Below are positions 17,218 to 26,066 of a stretch of DNA of 64,000 bases, in pieces. Source of the DNA: Dorea sp. AF36-15AT (GTDB lineage Bacteria > Bacillota > Clostridia > Lachnospirales > Lachnospiraceae); contig NZ_QUDV01000001.1 of assembly GCF_003477705.1 (NCBI RefSeq), positions 124,001-188,000 of the forward strand, read 5' to 3'. A program made the translations under genes and the position numbers. Each line of letters begins with the position of its first letter. Position 1 is the stretch's first letter. The notes below the pieces were generated by a model. The model was not told the origin of the DNA. It worked only from the letters and a program-made list of their open reading frames with translations, and did not search any database.

Positions 17218-20200
17218 GTGATAAGTATTGGAAGTCATGCGTTTGATACTCTAACAGGACTGTCTGGGAATCTTGTGTTGCCAGAAGGGCTGAGAACTAT
17301 CGGAAAACAGGCATTCAATGGTCGTAGCGGATTTACAGGAGAGCTGGTTATTCCGGATAGCGTGATCGAAATAGGTGAATGGGCATTTAGAGAATGTAGT
17401 GGATTTACAGGAAAGTTAGTTATTCCAGACAGTGTAACTACAATCGATAATTATGCATTTGATGGTTGTAGTGGATTTACAGGGGAGTTAGTTATTCCGG
17501 AGAGTATAACTGAAATAGCAGACTCCGCATTTGGGGGCTGTAGTGGATTTGATAGCCTGAAACTTCCGAAAGGGTTGAAAAGTATTGATGGTGGTGCGTT
17601 TGCCGGCTGCAGAGGGTTCATGGGAGAGTTGGTTGTCCCGAATAGTGTAACTGAGATCGGTAATTCGGCATTTGCAAACTGTAAGGGGTTTACAGGAGAT
17701 TTAAATATTCCGGATAGTGTAACTAAGATCGGTAATTCGGCATTTCTTAGATGTGATGGATTTACAGGTGGGTTAAATATTCCGGATAGTGTAACTACAA
17801 TCGGAGAATGGGCATTTAGAGAGTGTACTGGCTTCGCAGGAGATTTAGTTATTCCGGGTAGTGTAACTGAAATTGGAAATATGGCGTTTTGGTGCTGCAG
17901 TGGATTTTCGGGAAGCCTGGAGTTATCAGAAGGATTAAAAAGTATCGGTGATACTGCATTTGGAGGCTGTAGTGGATTTGATAGCCTGAAGCTTCCGAAA
18001 GGGTTGAAAAGTATTGAAGGTGGTGCATTTGCCGATTGTAAAGGGTTCAAAGGCGAGCTGGTTATTCCGGATAGCGTGACAACAATAGGTAAGGGGGCAT
18101 TTTCTGGTTGTACTGGCTTCACAGGGGATTTGGTTCTCCCGGATAAGTTGACATATTTGGAAGAGTATGCATTTTCTGGTTGTACTGGCTTCACAGGGGA
18201 TTTGGTTCTCCCGGATAAGTTGACATATTTGGAAGAGTATGCATTTTCTGGTTGTACTGGCTTCACAGGGGATTTGGTTCTCCCGGATAAGTTGACATAT
18301 TTGGAAGAGTATGCATTTTCTGGTTGTACTGGCTTTACAGGAGATTTGGTTATTCCAGGTAGTCTGACTAAAGTAGGTGATCATGCATTTGAAAATTGCA
18401 ACGGTTTCACGGGAAAGCTAGTTATCTCAGATGGTGTGGATGAAATCGGGGTTAGTACATTTGAAAATTGCAACAGTTTTAAGGGAAAGTTGATTCTTGC
18501 GGATAGTGTAACTAAAATAGGAGATTATGCGTTTAATGATTGTAGTGGTTTTACAGGAAATTTGATTCTTCCGGATAGCATGACTAAAATAGGGGATAGT
18601 GCATTTAAGGATTGTACTGGTTTCACGGGAGAGTTAAATATTCCAGATGGCGTAACTACACTTTATTTTACATTTTCGGGGTGTACTGGTTTCGTGGGAA
18701 AGTTGGATATTCCAGATAGTGTAACCGCACTTGTCGGAACGTTTTCAGGCTGTAGTGGTCTTACAGGAAAAGTGGTTCTTCCAGATGGCGTAACTGAAAT
18801 AGGATATGAAACATTTAAGAATTGTACTGGATTAACGGGAGATGTGAATATTCCGGATAGTGTAACTGAAATAGGAGATTACGCCTTTTACGGTTGTAGT
18901 GGATTTGATGGAAAACTGAAATTATCGAGAAAGATTTCAACGATAGGTTGGTCTGCATTTGAGGGATGCGAAGGATTTGTCGGGGATATTATTATTCCGC
19001 GAAGTGTTGAGAAAATTGACGTTCATGCGTTCAGAGGAATAAAAGGAATTTCATCTGTGACTGTACTTAATCCAAAATGTGAATGGAATATGTCTTATGG
19101 AAGTACTATAGATTGTGATCAGATTTGTGGTTATGAAGGTTCGACCGCACAAGCTTACGCCGAAGGCTACAATAAAAAGTTTAGCGTGTTTGAGTGTGAA
19201 CATACTTGGGATAATTACTACACGGTTGATCAGGCACCAACGTGTACAGAAGACGGAAGTGAAAGTATTCATTGCAGCGTGTGTGATGAGATTAAAGAAA
19301 ATAGTGAAAAAGTATTACCAGCAGTGAAACATAATTGGGATGATGGTGAGATAACAACAGAAGCAACCTGTACAGAAAAGGGAAAGAAAGTATATCATTG
19401 TACGAGAAAAGGCTGTACGGAAGAAAAGCAAGAAGAAATTGCAGCGTTAGGTCATGATGTGTCTGATCAGTGGATTGTAGAAACGGAAGCAACCTGTACA
19501 GAAGATGGAAGTAAATATCATCAGTGCAGCAGATGTGACGAGAAGCTGGATATAACCGAAATCAAAGCAACAGGGCATAAGTGGAATACATATTATACGA
19601 TAGATGTTGAACCGGGACTCTGGACATGGGGGTGGAAAAGTATCCATTGTTCTGTGTGTGACGAAATACAGGAAGAATCAGAAGTGGCAATCCCGTATCT
19701 TATTCCTGCTCCAACCGGCACCTGGAAACAGGATTCCAAAGGCTGGTGGTATCAGTATTCTGATAACACATATGCAAAGAATGAGATTCTTACCATTAAT
19801 GGAGTAGAATATGCATTTGGTGCTAATGGTTATGTCGTTAATGGTTGGTACTTGGATAATGGTGCATATTACTATTCAACCACATCCGGACTTAAGCGTG
19901 GCTGGATAAAGAGCGGAACATCCTGGTATTACATGGATCCGTCCACAGGAAGGATGGTAACTGGCTGGCAGACAATTGGAGGAAGTAAGTATTACTTCAT
20001 GCCATCCGGAGCGATGTCTGTGGGTTGGAGAAGCGTTAACGGAACGTATTATTATTTCGCTTCATCCGGAGCGATCATGACAGGCTGGGTGCAGAGTGGA
20101 TCGTATTGGTATTACATGGATCCGTCCACAGGTAAGATGGCAACTGGCTTTGTGGCTATAAAAGGAACAACATATTATATGAATGCATCCGGTGCAATGG

Positions 20201-20448
20201 TTACAGGCTGGTTCCAGCTTGGCGGCAAATGGTATTATGTGGCAGCTTCCGGAGCAGTTGCTAAAAAAGGATGGATCGGCAACTATTATATGGATAAAGA
20301 TGGTGTGATGGTAACCTATGCCTATGTAAAGAATGGTGCAAAGTATTATTGGATTAATTCTTCAGGAGTTTATACGCAGACATATACAGAGAAGGACACC
20401 GTAGGATACACAATTTATGACCAGACAACTGGAACGAAGATGGATTAA
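17218..20448 (+). CDS. BspA-like leucine-rich-repeat protein with Cys-rich repeats and choline-binding repeats (3' part)
   Basis: A 1076-residue continuation of the frameshifted surface protein; sense coding begins slightly upstream, at about 17191. Residues 1-600 contain more than twenty 23-24-residue BspA/TpLRR repeats (pattern GFTGxLxIPDSVTxIGxxAFxxC). About 615-800 are four Cys-rich modules of the type TCTEDGS..HCSVCDE, which may bind metal or form disulfides. About 810-1060 are cell-wall/choline-binding repeats (GWVQSGSYWYYMDPSTG). Without the first 155 residues there is no signal peptide, so this part cannot be exported alone. BspA-type LRRs often mediate adhesion. Three copies of a 72-base unit are identical. 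Position between the lic operon and licD fits a phosphocholine-anchored surface protein. Confidence 0.82.
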   Translation: MISIGSHAFDTLTGLSGNLVLPEGLRTIGKQAFNGRSGFTGELVIPDSVIEIGEWAFRECSGFTGKLVIPDSVTTIDNYAFDGCSGFTGELVIPESITEIADSAFGGCSGFDSLKLPKGLKSIDGGAFAGCRGFMGELVVPNSVTEIGNSAFANCKGFTGDLNIPDSVTKIGNSAFLRCDGFTGGLNIPDSVTTIGEWAFRECTGFAGDLVIPGSVTEIGNMAFWCCSGFSGSLELSEGLKSIGDTAFGGCSGFDSLKLPKGLKSIEGGAFADCKGFKGELVIPDSVTTIGKGAFSGCTGFTGDLVLPDKLTYLEEYAFSGCTGFTGDLVLPDKLTYLEEYAFSGCTGFTGDLVLPDKLTYLEEYAFSGCTGFTGDLVIPGSLTKVGDHAFENCNGFTGKLVISDGVDEIGVSTFENCNSFKGKLILADSVTKIGDYAFNDCSGFTGNLILPDSMTKIGDSAFKDCTGFTGELNIPDGVTTLYFTFSGCTGFVGKLDIPDSVTALVGTFSGCSGLTGKVVLPDGVTEIGYETFKNCTGLTGDVNIPDSVTEIGDYAFYGCSGFDGKLKLSRKISTIGWSAFEGCEGFVGDIIIPRSVEKIDVHAFRGIKGISSVTVLNPKCEWNMSYGSTIDCDQICGYEGSTAQAYAEGYNKKFSVFECEHTWDNYYTVDQAPTCTEDGSESIHCSVCDEIKENSEKVLPAVKHNWDDGEITTEATCTEKGKKVYHCTRKGCTEEKQEEIAALGHDVSDQWIVETEATCTEDGSKYHQCSRCDEKLDITEIKATGHKWNTYYTIDVEPGLWTWGWKSIHCSVCDEIQEESEVAIPYLIPAPTGTWKQDSKGWWYQYSDNTYAKNEILTINGVEYAFGANGYVVNGWYLDNGAYYYSTTSGLKRGWIKSGTSWYYMDPSTGRMVTGWQTIGGSKYYFMPSGAMSVGWRSVNGTYYYFASSGAIMTGWVQSGSYWYYMDPSTGKMATGFVAIKGTTYYMNASGAMVTGWFQLGGKWYYVAASGAVAKKGWIGNYYMDKDGVMVTYAYVKNGAKYYWINSSGVYTQTYTEKDTVGYTIYDQTTGTKMD
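18097..18336 (+). repeat. 72-bp tandem repeats within the LRR region
   Basis: Units start at 18097, 18169, 18241 and 18313. The first three are essentially identical over 72 bases (24 residues: CTGFTGDLVLPDKLTYLEEY and flanks); the fourth diverges after about 20 bases. The rest of the LRR tract has drifted, so this is a recent local expansion. Confidence 0.92.
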
Positions 20449-20454
20449 TAGAAT

Positions 20455-20482
20455 GGGAATCGGCGTTGGCCGGTTCCCGTTT
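20455..20482 (+). terminator. Intrinsic terminator after the LRR protein gene
   Basis: A 10-bp stem GGGAATCGGC (20455-20464) / GCCGGTTCCC (20469-20478) with one G-T pair and loop GTTG, then GTTTCT. The T-run is short. Confidence 0.65.
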
Positions 20483-20527
20483 CTACATTCATGGTGAGCT
20501 ACCATAAAAGGAATAGTTGGGGAATTC

Positions 20528-20556
20528 TTTACCTAACTAGAAAATTGTGATATACT
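20528..20556 (+). promoter_or_regulatory. Sigma-A promoter of the licD/glycosyltransferase operon
   Basis: TTTACC (20528-20533), 17-base spacer, TATACT (20551-20556), 54 bases upstream of the LicD start codon. Confidence 0.68.
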
Positions 20557-20609
20557 AAAACAATCTATGAGATAAAAAGAGTTGTTGTTTCAGATAGAAA
20601 GAGATAAAA

Positions 20610-21473
20610 ATGAAAAAAATAGTTAGAAACCAAGAGTATGATCCAAAAGTATTAAAAAAACTTCATGATTTGCAGCTTGAAATGCTGCAGGACTTAGAAA
20701 AGATATGTGATAAATATAATTTAAAATATTTTGCAGTCTTTGGAACAGCATTAGGAGCTGTAAGGCATAATGGATTTATTCCGTGGGATGATGATATTGA
20801 TGTTGGAATGCTTAGAAAAGATTATGAGATATTTACACGAGTTGTTGAAAAAGAAATGGGTGATAAATATCAGATTATGACACCGGAAATTGATGAAAAT
20901 TATGCTTGTTGTGTAACTAAGTTTCAGAGAAAAGGAACAAAGTTTGTTTCATATTTAAGTGATAAATTGAACTGTGATCAATGTATTTTTATAGATGTAT
21001 TTCCGTTTGATTATATTGCGCCTACAAAGAGGAAAGAAACAGCACAACAGCTCAAAACTGTTTTTTTAGATCGATTGATTTATTTATGCGGATCAGCTCA
21101 TCCGATTATTCCGTATACGGGAATAAAAAAGTGTGTTGCAACAGCTATATGTGTGGCAGTACATTATGGCTTGAAAGTTTTGCATATTTCTCCTAAATGT
21201 ATATACAAGGCATTCGTAAAAGAATGTACAAAGTATAATTGTGGAAATTCAAAAAGAGTAACTTCATTTGGAGATGGAGCCTCTTTGCAGTATCAATCAA
21301 GGGTTGGAGAGATTTTCCCGTTGAAAACATTGGAGTTTGAAAATATTACGATTCAAGTGATGAAGGATGTGGATACACATTTGAAGAGAACGTATGGAGA
21401 TTATATGAAAATACCTTCAAAAGAGCAACAAATCAATCATGCCCCATATATTATAGAGTTTGGAAAAGAATAA
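20610..21473 (+). CDS. licD: LicD family phosphotransferase
   Basis: A 287-residue cytoplasmic protein with the LicD core: FAVFGTALGAVRH followed by GFIPWDDDIDVGMLRKDY (about 42-68), where the DDDID acidic cluster binds metal in this nucleotidyltransferase-like fold. FIDVFPFDY and the YGDYMKIPSKEQQ-like end are also typical. LicD proteins transfer phosphocholine from CDP-choline onto sugars of teichoic acid, LPS or other glycopolymers; some members transfer other phospho-alcohols. With choline uptake, kinase and cytidylyltransferase genes 4 kb upstream, phosphocholine is the likely group. It heads a glycosyltransferase operon, so the acceptor is probably the polysaccharide made by the following genes. 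RBS is AGAAAGAGA; base composition is AT-rich. Confidence 0.88.
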   Translation: MKKIVRNQEYDPKVLKKLHDLQLEMLQDLEKICDKYNLKYFAVFGTALGAVRHNGFIPWDDDIDVGMLRKDYEIFTRVVEKEMGDKYQIMTPEIDENYACCVTKFQRKGTKFVSYLSDKLNCDQCIFIDVFPFDYIAPTKRKETAQQLKTVFLDRLIYLCGSAHPIIPYTGIKKCVATAICVAVHYGLKVLHISPKCIYKAFVKECTKYNCGNSKRVTSFGDGASLQYQSRVGEIFPLKTLEFENITIQVMKDVDTHLKRTYGDYMKIPSKEQQINHAPYIIEFGKE

Positions 21474-21537
21474 AATATAATGTTGAGAATTATGTGAAAA
21501 GTTATTGGTGAATTGGTTTGTTTAATAGGAGAAATGA

Positions 21538-22518
21538 ATGAAATATAGTGTGATTATTCCGGTGTATAATTCGGAAAAATATTTAAGAAAATGTATTGAT
21601 AGTATATTGGCTCAAAAATATAAGGATTTTGAAATAATTTTAGTTGATGATGAATCAAAAGATCTTTCGGCAAAAATTTGTGATGATTATGCGCAAAAAG
21701 ATAATCGTGTAAAAGTAATCCACAAAACTAATGGAGGAACAGCAGATAGTAGAAATGTTGGAATAAGAGCTGCTTCTGGGGATTACATTATGTTTGTGGA
21801 TAATGATGATTACTGGAAAAGGAAAAATACATTGGAAGATATTGACTGTCAACTGAATGAATCGCATGCAGATGTACTTATGTACGATACAATGGAATAC
21901 TGGGAAAATGAAAATAGATTTACACAGTCGGGGAAAACATGCAAGAGACAAGAGATTGTTAACCAGCCAAAAGAATATGCACTTAAAACAGTTATAGAGC
22001 AAGGAATTCTTTATAGAGCGGTATGGGCGAAAGTTGTCAAGCGTCAATTGATAGTTGATCATAATCTTTTATTTGAAAAGGGTATTCGAAACGAAGATAC
22101 AGAATGGACGGCTAAAATGTTATTATGTGCAGAAAGCTATGATTGGTATGAAAAAGTGTTTTATGTATATCGGAAGGGGACTGGCGAAGCACAAACAGAC
22201 AAAAGAGTAACTTTTAAAGAAGTGAATGATTTGAAAAATATTTTGGACAAATATATTACTCTTGCGGATACAATAGAGAACTCTGATTTTCAAAAAGTCT
22301 TCAAATCATATTTGGCTTTTCCGTATGCAGTATTGATGGGACAAGTACAGGTGTTAAATAATGAAGAAAAAAAGAAAATCGGAATGTCTACAATAAAAAG
22401 ATATTCGACAATATTAAATTATGATATGGATCCTACAGTTAAGAAAGTTGCATGGGCAAAAAAGATATTGGGATATCATATGACAGCATTTCTTTTGAAA
22501 CTATATTTTATGAAATAA
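21538..22518 (+). CDS. Family 2 glycosyltransferase
   Basis: A 326-residue GT-A enzyme. The N-terminus is classical: YSVIIPVYNSEKYLRKCIDS, ILVDDESKD, NGGTADSRNVGI and the metal-binding acidic motif MFVDNDDYW (about residues 86-94). A GIRNEDTEWT segment around residue 180 provides the usual Glu-Asp catalytic base region. No membrane anchor is evident. It probably adds one sugar during repeat-unit assembly on the cytoplasmic side. Donor and linkage cannot be told from sequence. It lies 64 bases after licD and 53 bases before the flippase in the same AT-rich operon; RBS AGGAGAAATGA. Confidence 0.9.
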   Translation: MKYSVIIPVYNSEKYLRKCIDSILAQKYKDFEIILVDDESKDLSAKICDDYAQKDNRVKVIHKTNGGTADSRNVGIRAASGDYIMFVDNDDYWKRKNTLEDIDCQLNESHADVLMYDTMEYWENENRFTQSGKTCKRQEIVNQPKEYALKTVIEQGILYRAVWAKVVKRQLIVDHNLLFEKGIRNEDTEWTAKMLLCAESYDWYEKVFYVYRKGTGEAQTDKRVTFKEVNDLKNILDKYITLADTIENSDFQKVFKSYLAFPYAVLMGQVQVLNNEEKKKIGMSTIKRYSTILNYDMDPTVKKVAWAKKILGYHMTAFLLKLYFMK

Positions 22519-22571
22519 ATATAATTTCAAAAGAAAGTTTTGATTATATTGCAAATTAGGATAGGATAAAT

Positions 22572-23840
22572 ATGGAGATAGTAAAAAAACAGCCATCTGA
22601 GAAAGAAATATATATATGGAACATAACAGGAAGTATGGCGAATGCCATGTTTTCAGTAGTTGCTTTGATGTTTGTAACGAGGGTGCTGAGTAACGATAAA
22701 ACAGATATTTTTAGTATAGCATGGTCTATTAGTCAATTGATGGCTACAATTGGGACATATCAAATCAGAACTCTTCAAGCGACAGATGTGAAAGAAAGGT
22801 TCGGATTTAAACAATATTTTTCATTTCGAATCCTGACAATAGTAGTCATGATGTTATGTAGTGTTGCTTACGTTATGGTTAAACATTATGAGGTGTATAA
22901 GTCGGTTATAGTAATAATAGTTTGTGCTTATAGAGCTGTGGAGTCTTTGACAGATGTTTATGAAGGATGGCTGCAGCAAAAGGAACGTCTAGATTTAGTT
23001 GGCAAAGCAATTTCTTACAGAATTTTTTTGACAGTTATTGCATGCGGGATTAGTTTGATTCTTACACATAGTTTGATGGCTTTTAGTGTTATGTTATTGT
23101 TGAGTGGTATATTCGGATTGTTTTTTTGGGATATACGATATTATATGACATTATGGAAGACGGAAAATACACAAATAAGTTGTGATGAAAAGTCATGGTT
23201 GACCCAATTATTTGTTGCAGGAACCCCACTTTTTATCAATGCATTTTTAATGATGAATATAACTAATACACCTAAAATGGAAATTGATTCAGCTATAATG
23301 GACAAATTAATGATTAGCGGTTCTCAAACAATATTCAATATTCTGTTTATGCCGGCATCGGTCTTGACTTTGGTATATATAGTATTTAGACCATTATTGA
23401 CTAAAATGGCTATTGAATGGATGAATGGTCATAAAAGAAAATTTATAATCATAATTGGTAAGATTATGGGATGCTTAGCTGGGATAGGTGTAATAGTTGT
23501 TATTGCAAGTTATATATTGGGAATTCCAGTTTTGTCTATACTTTATGCATTGGATTTATCAAAATATAAAACAGAATTATTAATAATAATAGTTGGAGGA
23601 TGCTTCTGTACGTTTTCATATGTGTTGGATAATGCGCTTGTTGTAATTCGAAAACAGTATTTACTTGTATGTGCATATGGTGTTTCGTGGATATATGTGA
23701 AGATTTTTGCACCTTTTGCGGTTGTGAAATGGAATTTGCGAGGAGCTGCATTAGCATATATGGCAAGTATGATAATTTTTTTTGTTGCGACACTGGTAAT
23801 ATTTATCGTTTGTATGGAGAGAGAAAGAAAACATGAATAA
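22572..23840 (+). CDS. Wzx-like polysaccharide flippase (MOP superfamily)
   Basis: A 422-residue integral membrane protein with about twelve predicted helices, an N-terminal segment IYIWNITGSMANAMFSVVAL typical of polysaccharide-biosynthesis flippases, and a YEGWLQQKERLDLVGKA loop between helices four and five, also common in this family. MOP flippases move undecaprenyl-linked repeat units across the membrane. A Wzm/Wzt-type ABC exporter lies 9 kb downstream, so the locus contains two unlike export routes, perhaps for two products. The end overlaps the start of the next gene by eight bases, indicating translational coupling. AT-rich. Confidence 0.83.
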   Translation: MEIVKKQPSEKEIYIWNITGSMANAMFSVVALMFVTRVLSNDKTDIFSIAWSISQLMATIGTYQIRTLQATDVKERFGFKQYFSFRILTIVVMMLCSVAYVMVKHYEVYKSVIVIIVCAYRAVESLTDVYEGWLQQKERLDLVGKAISYRIFLTVIACGISLILTHSLMAFSVMLLLSGIFGLFFWDIRYYMTLWKTENTQISCDEKSWLTQLFVAGTPLFINAFLMMNITNTPKMEIDSAIMDKLMISGSQTIFNILFMPASVLTLVYIVFRPLLTKMAIEWMNGHKRKFIIIIGKIMGCLAGIGVIVVIASYILGIPVLSILYALDLSKYKTELLIIIVGGCFCTFSYVLDNALVVIRKQYLLVCAYGVSWIYVKIFAPFAVVKWNLRGAALAYMASMIIFFVATLVIFIVCMERERKHE

Positions 23841-24978
23841 AAAATATTGCATTTTTGCGGCTCAATTTTTACCACATATGGGAGGAATTGAAAATTATAC
23901 GTATAATATTTCAAAGGAATTGATTAAACGAGGAAATGAAGTTATTATCATTACAAATAATACTACCGGGAGTCCACTGCAGGAGAAAATAGATGGAATC
24001 AGAGTGTTAAGATTTCCGTGTTATAATTTGATCAATGGTCGTTTCCCTGTTATGAAATTGAATAAAGACTTTTGGAAAATTCATCGATATTTGAAGAAAC
24101 AAAAGTATGATATTGTTGTAATCAATGCCCGTTTTTATTTTCATTCCATATATGCTGCTTTATATGCTAAAAAGAGGCGGACAAAAAGTATATGTATAGA
24201 ACATGGGACAAGCCATTTGTCTGTGCATAATAGTTTGTTGGATTTTATTGGCGGTATGTATGAGCATTTTCATACAATGATTCTGAAAAGAATATGTAAA
24301 GATTACTATGGTGTTTCGGAAGCATGCTGTGAATGGTCGGCACATTTTGGAATCCGTTCAAAAGGAGTACTGTATAATGCCGTAGATTTGGATAAGATTG
24401 AACATTTAAAAGAGTTGAAGCAACGTGATTTCAGAAAGGAATATTCGATTGCAGGCGATGCATTGATAATTGTATTTACGGGAAGATTACTAAAAGAAAA
24501 AGGTATTTATGAATTGATCGAAGCGGTTGAACGATATAATAAGAATCATGAAGCAATTTATTTGATGCTTGCAGGTGAAGGGGAAGAAAAAGCATATGTT
24601 GAATCACATAGATCTGAATATATTATTCCATTAGGAAGATTGCAATTTGAGGATGTGATTGCGGTGTTAAATCAAGCAGATATTTTCTGTCTTCCTTCTG
24701 TATCAGAAGGTTTTGCAACGTCCGCATTAGAAGCAGCTGCGTGCAAATGTTATATCATCACAACTGAAAGAGGCGGAACGAAGGAACTGGTGCTTGATGA
24801 AAGTTATGGAACCATAATGAAAGATAATTCAGTAGACAATATATATAGAGCAATAGAAGAAGTGGTTGCTAATACTGGATTAAGAAAAGAAGGACAAGAA
24901 TTGTGTTATAAGAGATTGGAAGACAATTTCACATGGAAGCATACGACAGATAATTTAGAGAGGATTATAGAAAAGTAA
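23833..24978 (+). CDS. Family 4 glycosyltransferase (GT-B)
   Basis: A 381-residue GT-B enzyme. The N-terminal domain begins with FAAQFLPHMGGIENYTYNIS, the GG loop that contacts the acceptor or donor. The C-terminal domain has VFTGRLLKEKGIYELIEAV and the donor-binding SVSEGFATSALEAAAC (E-x7-E pattern), typical of GT4 enzymes. It starts within the last codons of the flippase gene and ends two bases before the next gene, so it is tightly coupled. It probably transfers a sugar from a nucleotide donor to the growing lipid-linked oligosaccharide; specificity is not readable. Confidence 0.9.
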   Translation: MNKKYCIFAAQFLPHMGGIENYTYNISKELIKRGNEVIIITNNTTGSPLQEKIDGIRVLRFPCYNLINGRFPVMKLNKDFWKIHRYLKKQKYDIVVINARFYFHSIYAALYAKKRRTKSICIEHGTSHLSVHNSLLDFIGGMYEHFHTMILKRICKDYYGVSEACCEWSAHFGIRSKGVLYNAVDLDKIEHLKELKQRDFRKEYSIAGDALIIVFTGRLLKEKGIYELIEAVERYNKNHEAIYLMLAGEGEEKAYVESHRSEYIIPLGRLQFEDVIAVLNQADIFCLPSVSEGFATSALEAAACKCYIITTERGGTKELVLDESYGTIMKDNSVDNIYRAIEEVVANTGLRKEGQELCYKRLEDNFTWKHTTDNLERIIEK

Positions 24979-24980
24979 TT

Positions 24981-25673
24981 ATGAAAAAATTGATTATTAT
25001 TCCTGCGTATAATGAAGAAAGTAATATAGAAAAAACTGTTACAGCTATACAGGAAAATGCACAAGGTTTTGATTATGTGATTATAAATGATTGTTCGACA
25101 GATCATACACGTCAGATATGTGAAGATAAAGGATATAATATAGTAAATTTGCCTATCAATTTAGGAATAGGCGGAGCCGTTCAAACTGGGTACAAGTATG
25201 CATTGAGACACGACTATGATGTGGCTGTACAGGTTGACGGTGACGGACAGCATGATCCAGAATTTCTTAGTGTTATGGCAGAACATTTATTTAATAATGA
25301 TTTGGATATGGTAATAGGATCAAGATTTATTGAAAAAGAAGGATTTCAGTCATCACAATTGAGGAGAGTTGGAATTGTATTTTTTTCAAAATTGATTACA
25401 ATTCTTACCGGTACAAAAATTACAGATCCAACATCAGGACTTCGCATGATTGGACGTAACGTGATGGCATTATTTGCTACTGATTATCCGAGAGATTATC
25501 CGGAACCGGAAAGTGTTGTTGCTGTATTGAGAAGGAAAATGAAAGTCGAAGAAATACCTGTCATCATGAAAGAAAGGACAGGTGGAGTATCTTCTATTTC
25601 TATGAAGAAGTCAGTGTACTATATGATTAAAGTAACGCTTGCAATTTTAATTGAACGAATCAGAAAGTATTAG
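24981..25673 (+). CDS. DPM1-like family 2 glycosyltransferase (polyprenyl-phosphate sugar synthase)
   Basis: A 230-residue soluble-type GT2 of the dolichol-phosphate-mannose-synthase class: LIIIPAYNEESNIEKTV, INDCSTDHT, the donor and metal motif QVDGDGQHDPEF (about 88-99), GSRFI, and DPTSGLRMIGR. Unlike ArnC/GtrB it has no C-terminal transmembrane pair. Such enzymes move a sugar from a nucleotide donor onto undecaprenyl phosphate. The next gene, 12 bases later, encodes a DUF2304 membrane protein, a frequent neighbour of this class, and a DUF2142 protein follows. This suggests a lipid-linked-sugar module for extracytoplasmic glycosylation (inference). Confidence 0.88.
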   Translation: MKKLIIIPAYNEESNIEKTVTAIQENAQGFDYVIINDCSTDHTRQICEDKGYNIVNLPINLGIGGAVQTGYKYALRHDYDVAVQVDGDGQHDPEFLSVMAEHLFNNDLDMVIGSRFIEKEGFQSSQLRRVGIVFFSKLITILTGTKITDPTSGLRMIGRNVMALFATDYPRDYPEPESVVAVLRRKMKVEEIPVIMKERTGGVSSISMKKSVYYMIKVTLAILIERIRKY

Positions 25674-25685
25674 AAGGTGAATGAG

Positions 25686-26021
25686 ATGAATGTAAGAATT
25701 CAGATAATAATAGGAATAGCTGTTATATTAGCATTATGCGTAATAATAAATATGATTAGAAACAAGAAATTGGAACTTCGATATGCACTGGCATGGCTGA
25801 TTGTAGGAGTAGGTATTTTTGTGTTAGATTGCTTCCCACAATTGATTACCTGGTTGGCACATAAACTGGGAATAGTGAGTCCGATTAATATGCTGTTTTT
25901 CTTGGGATTTTGTTTTTCGTTGATGATCATTTTTGTTTTGACTGTTGCGGTTTCAAGATCATCAATTAGGATAAAAGAATTGGCACAGGAATTAGCGTTG
26001 TATGAAAAAGAACAGAAGTAG
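25686..26021 (+). CDS. DUF2304 membrane protein
   Basis: 111 residues, with start ATG 25686 chosen because AAGGTG lies six bases upstream; a GTG at 25677 is also in frame but sits inside that site. Three hydrophobic segments are visible: about 3-22, 32-50 with the conserved LRYALAWLIVGVG, and 64-85. The last 20 residues are polar and charged. The LRYALAWL motif is the hallmark of DUF2304. The molecular role is not established; these proteins are regularly encoded next to DPM1-like glycosyltransferases, as here, and may anchor the enzyme or help flip the lipid-linked sugar. Confidence 0.85.
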   Translation: MNVRIQIIIGIAVILALCVIINMIRNKKLELRYALAWLIVGVGIFVLDCFPQLITWLAHKLGIVSPINMLFFLGFCFSLMIIFVLTVAVSRSSIRIKELAQELALYEKEQK

Positions 26022-26066
26022 TTTAGATGGATAATAGCGTGTTATTATATGGAAAGGTAAAGAAAT

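Noticed and set aside
18097..18336. CRISPR array
   Set aside because: The identical units are contiguous 72-base coding repeats in frame, with no unique spacers and no cas genes.
17451..18384. Long minus-strand open frames within the LRR gene
   Set aside because: They mirror the repeat period of the plus-strand gene, have no ribosome site or family motifs, and arise from the repetitive coding sequence.
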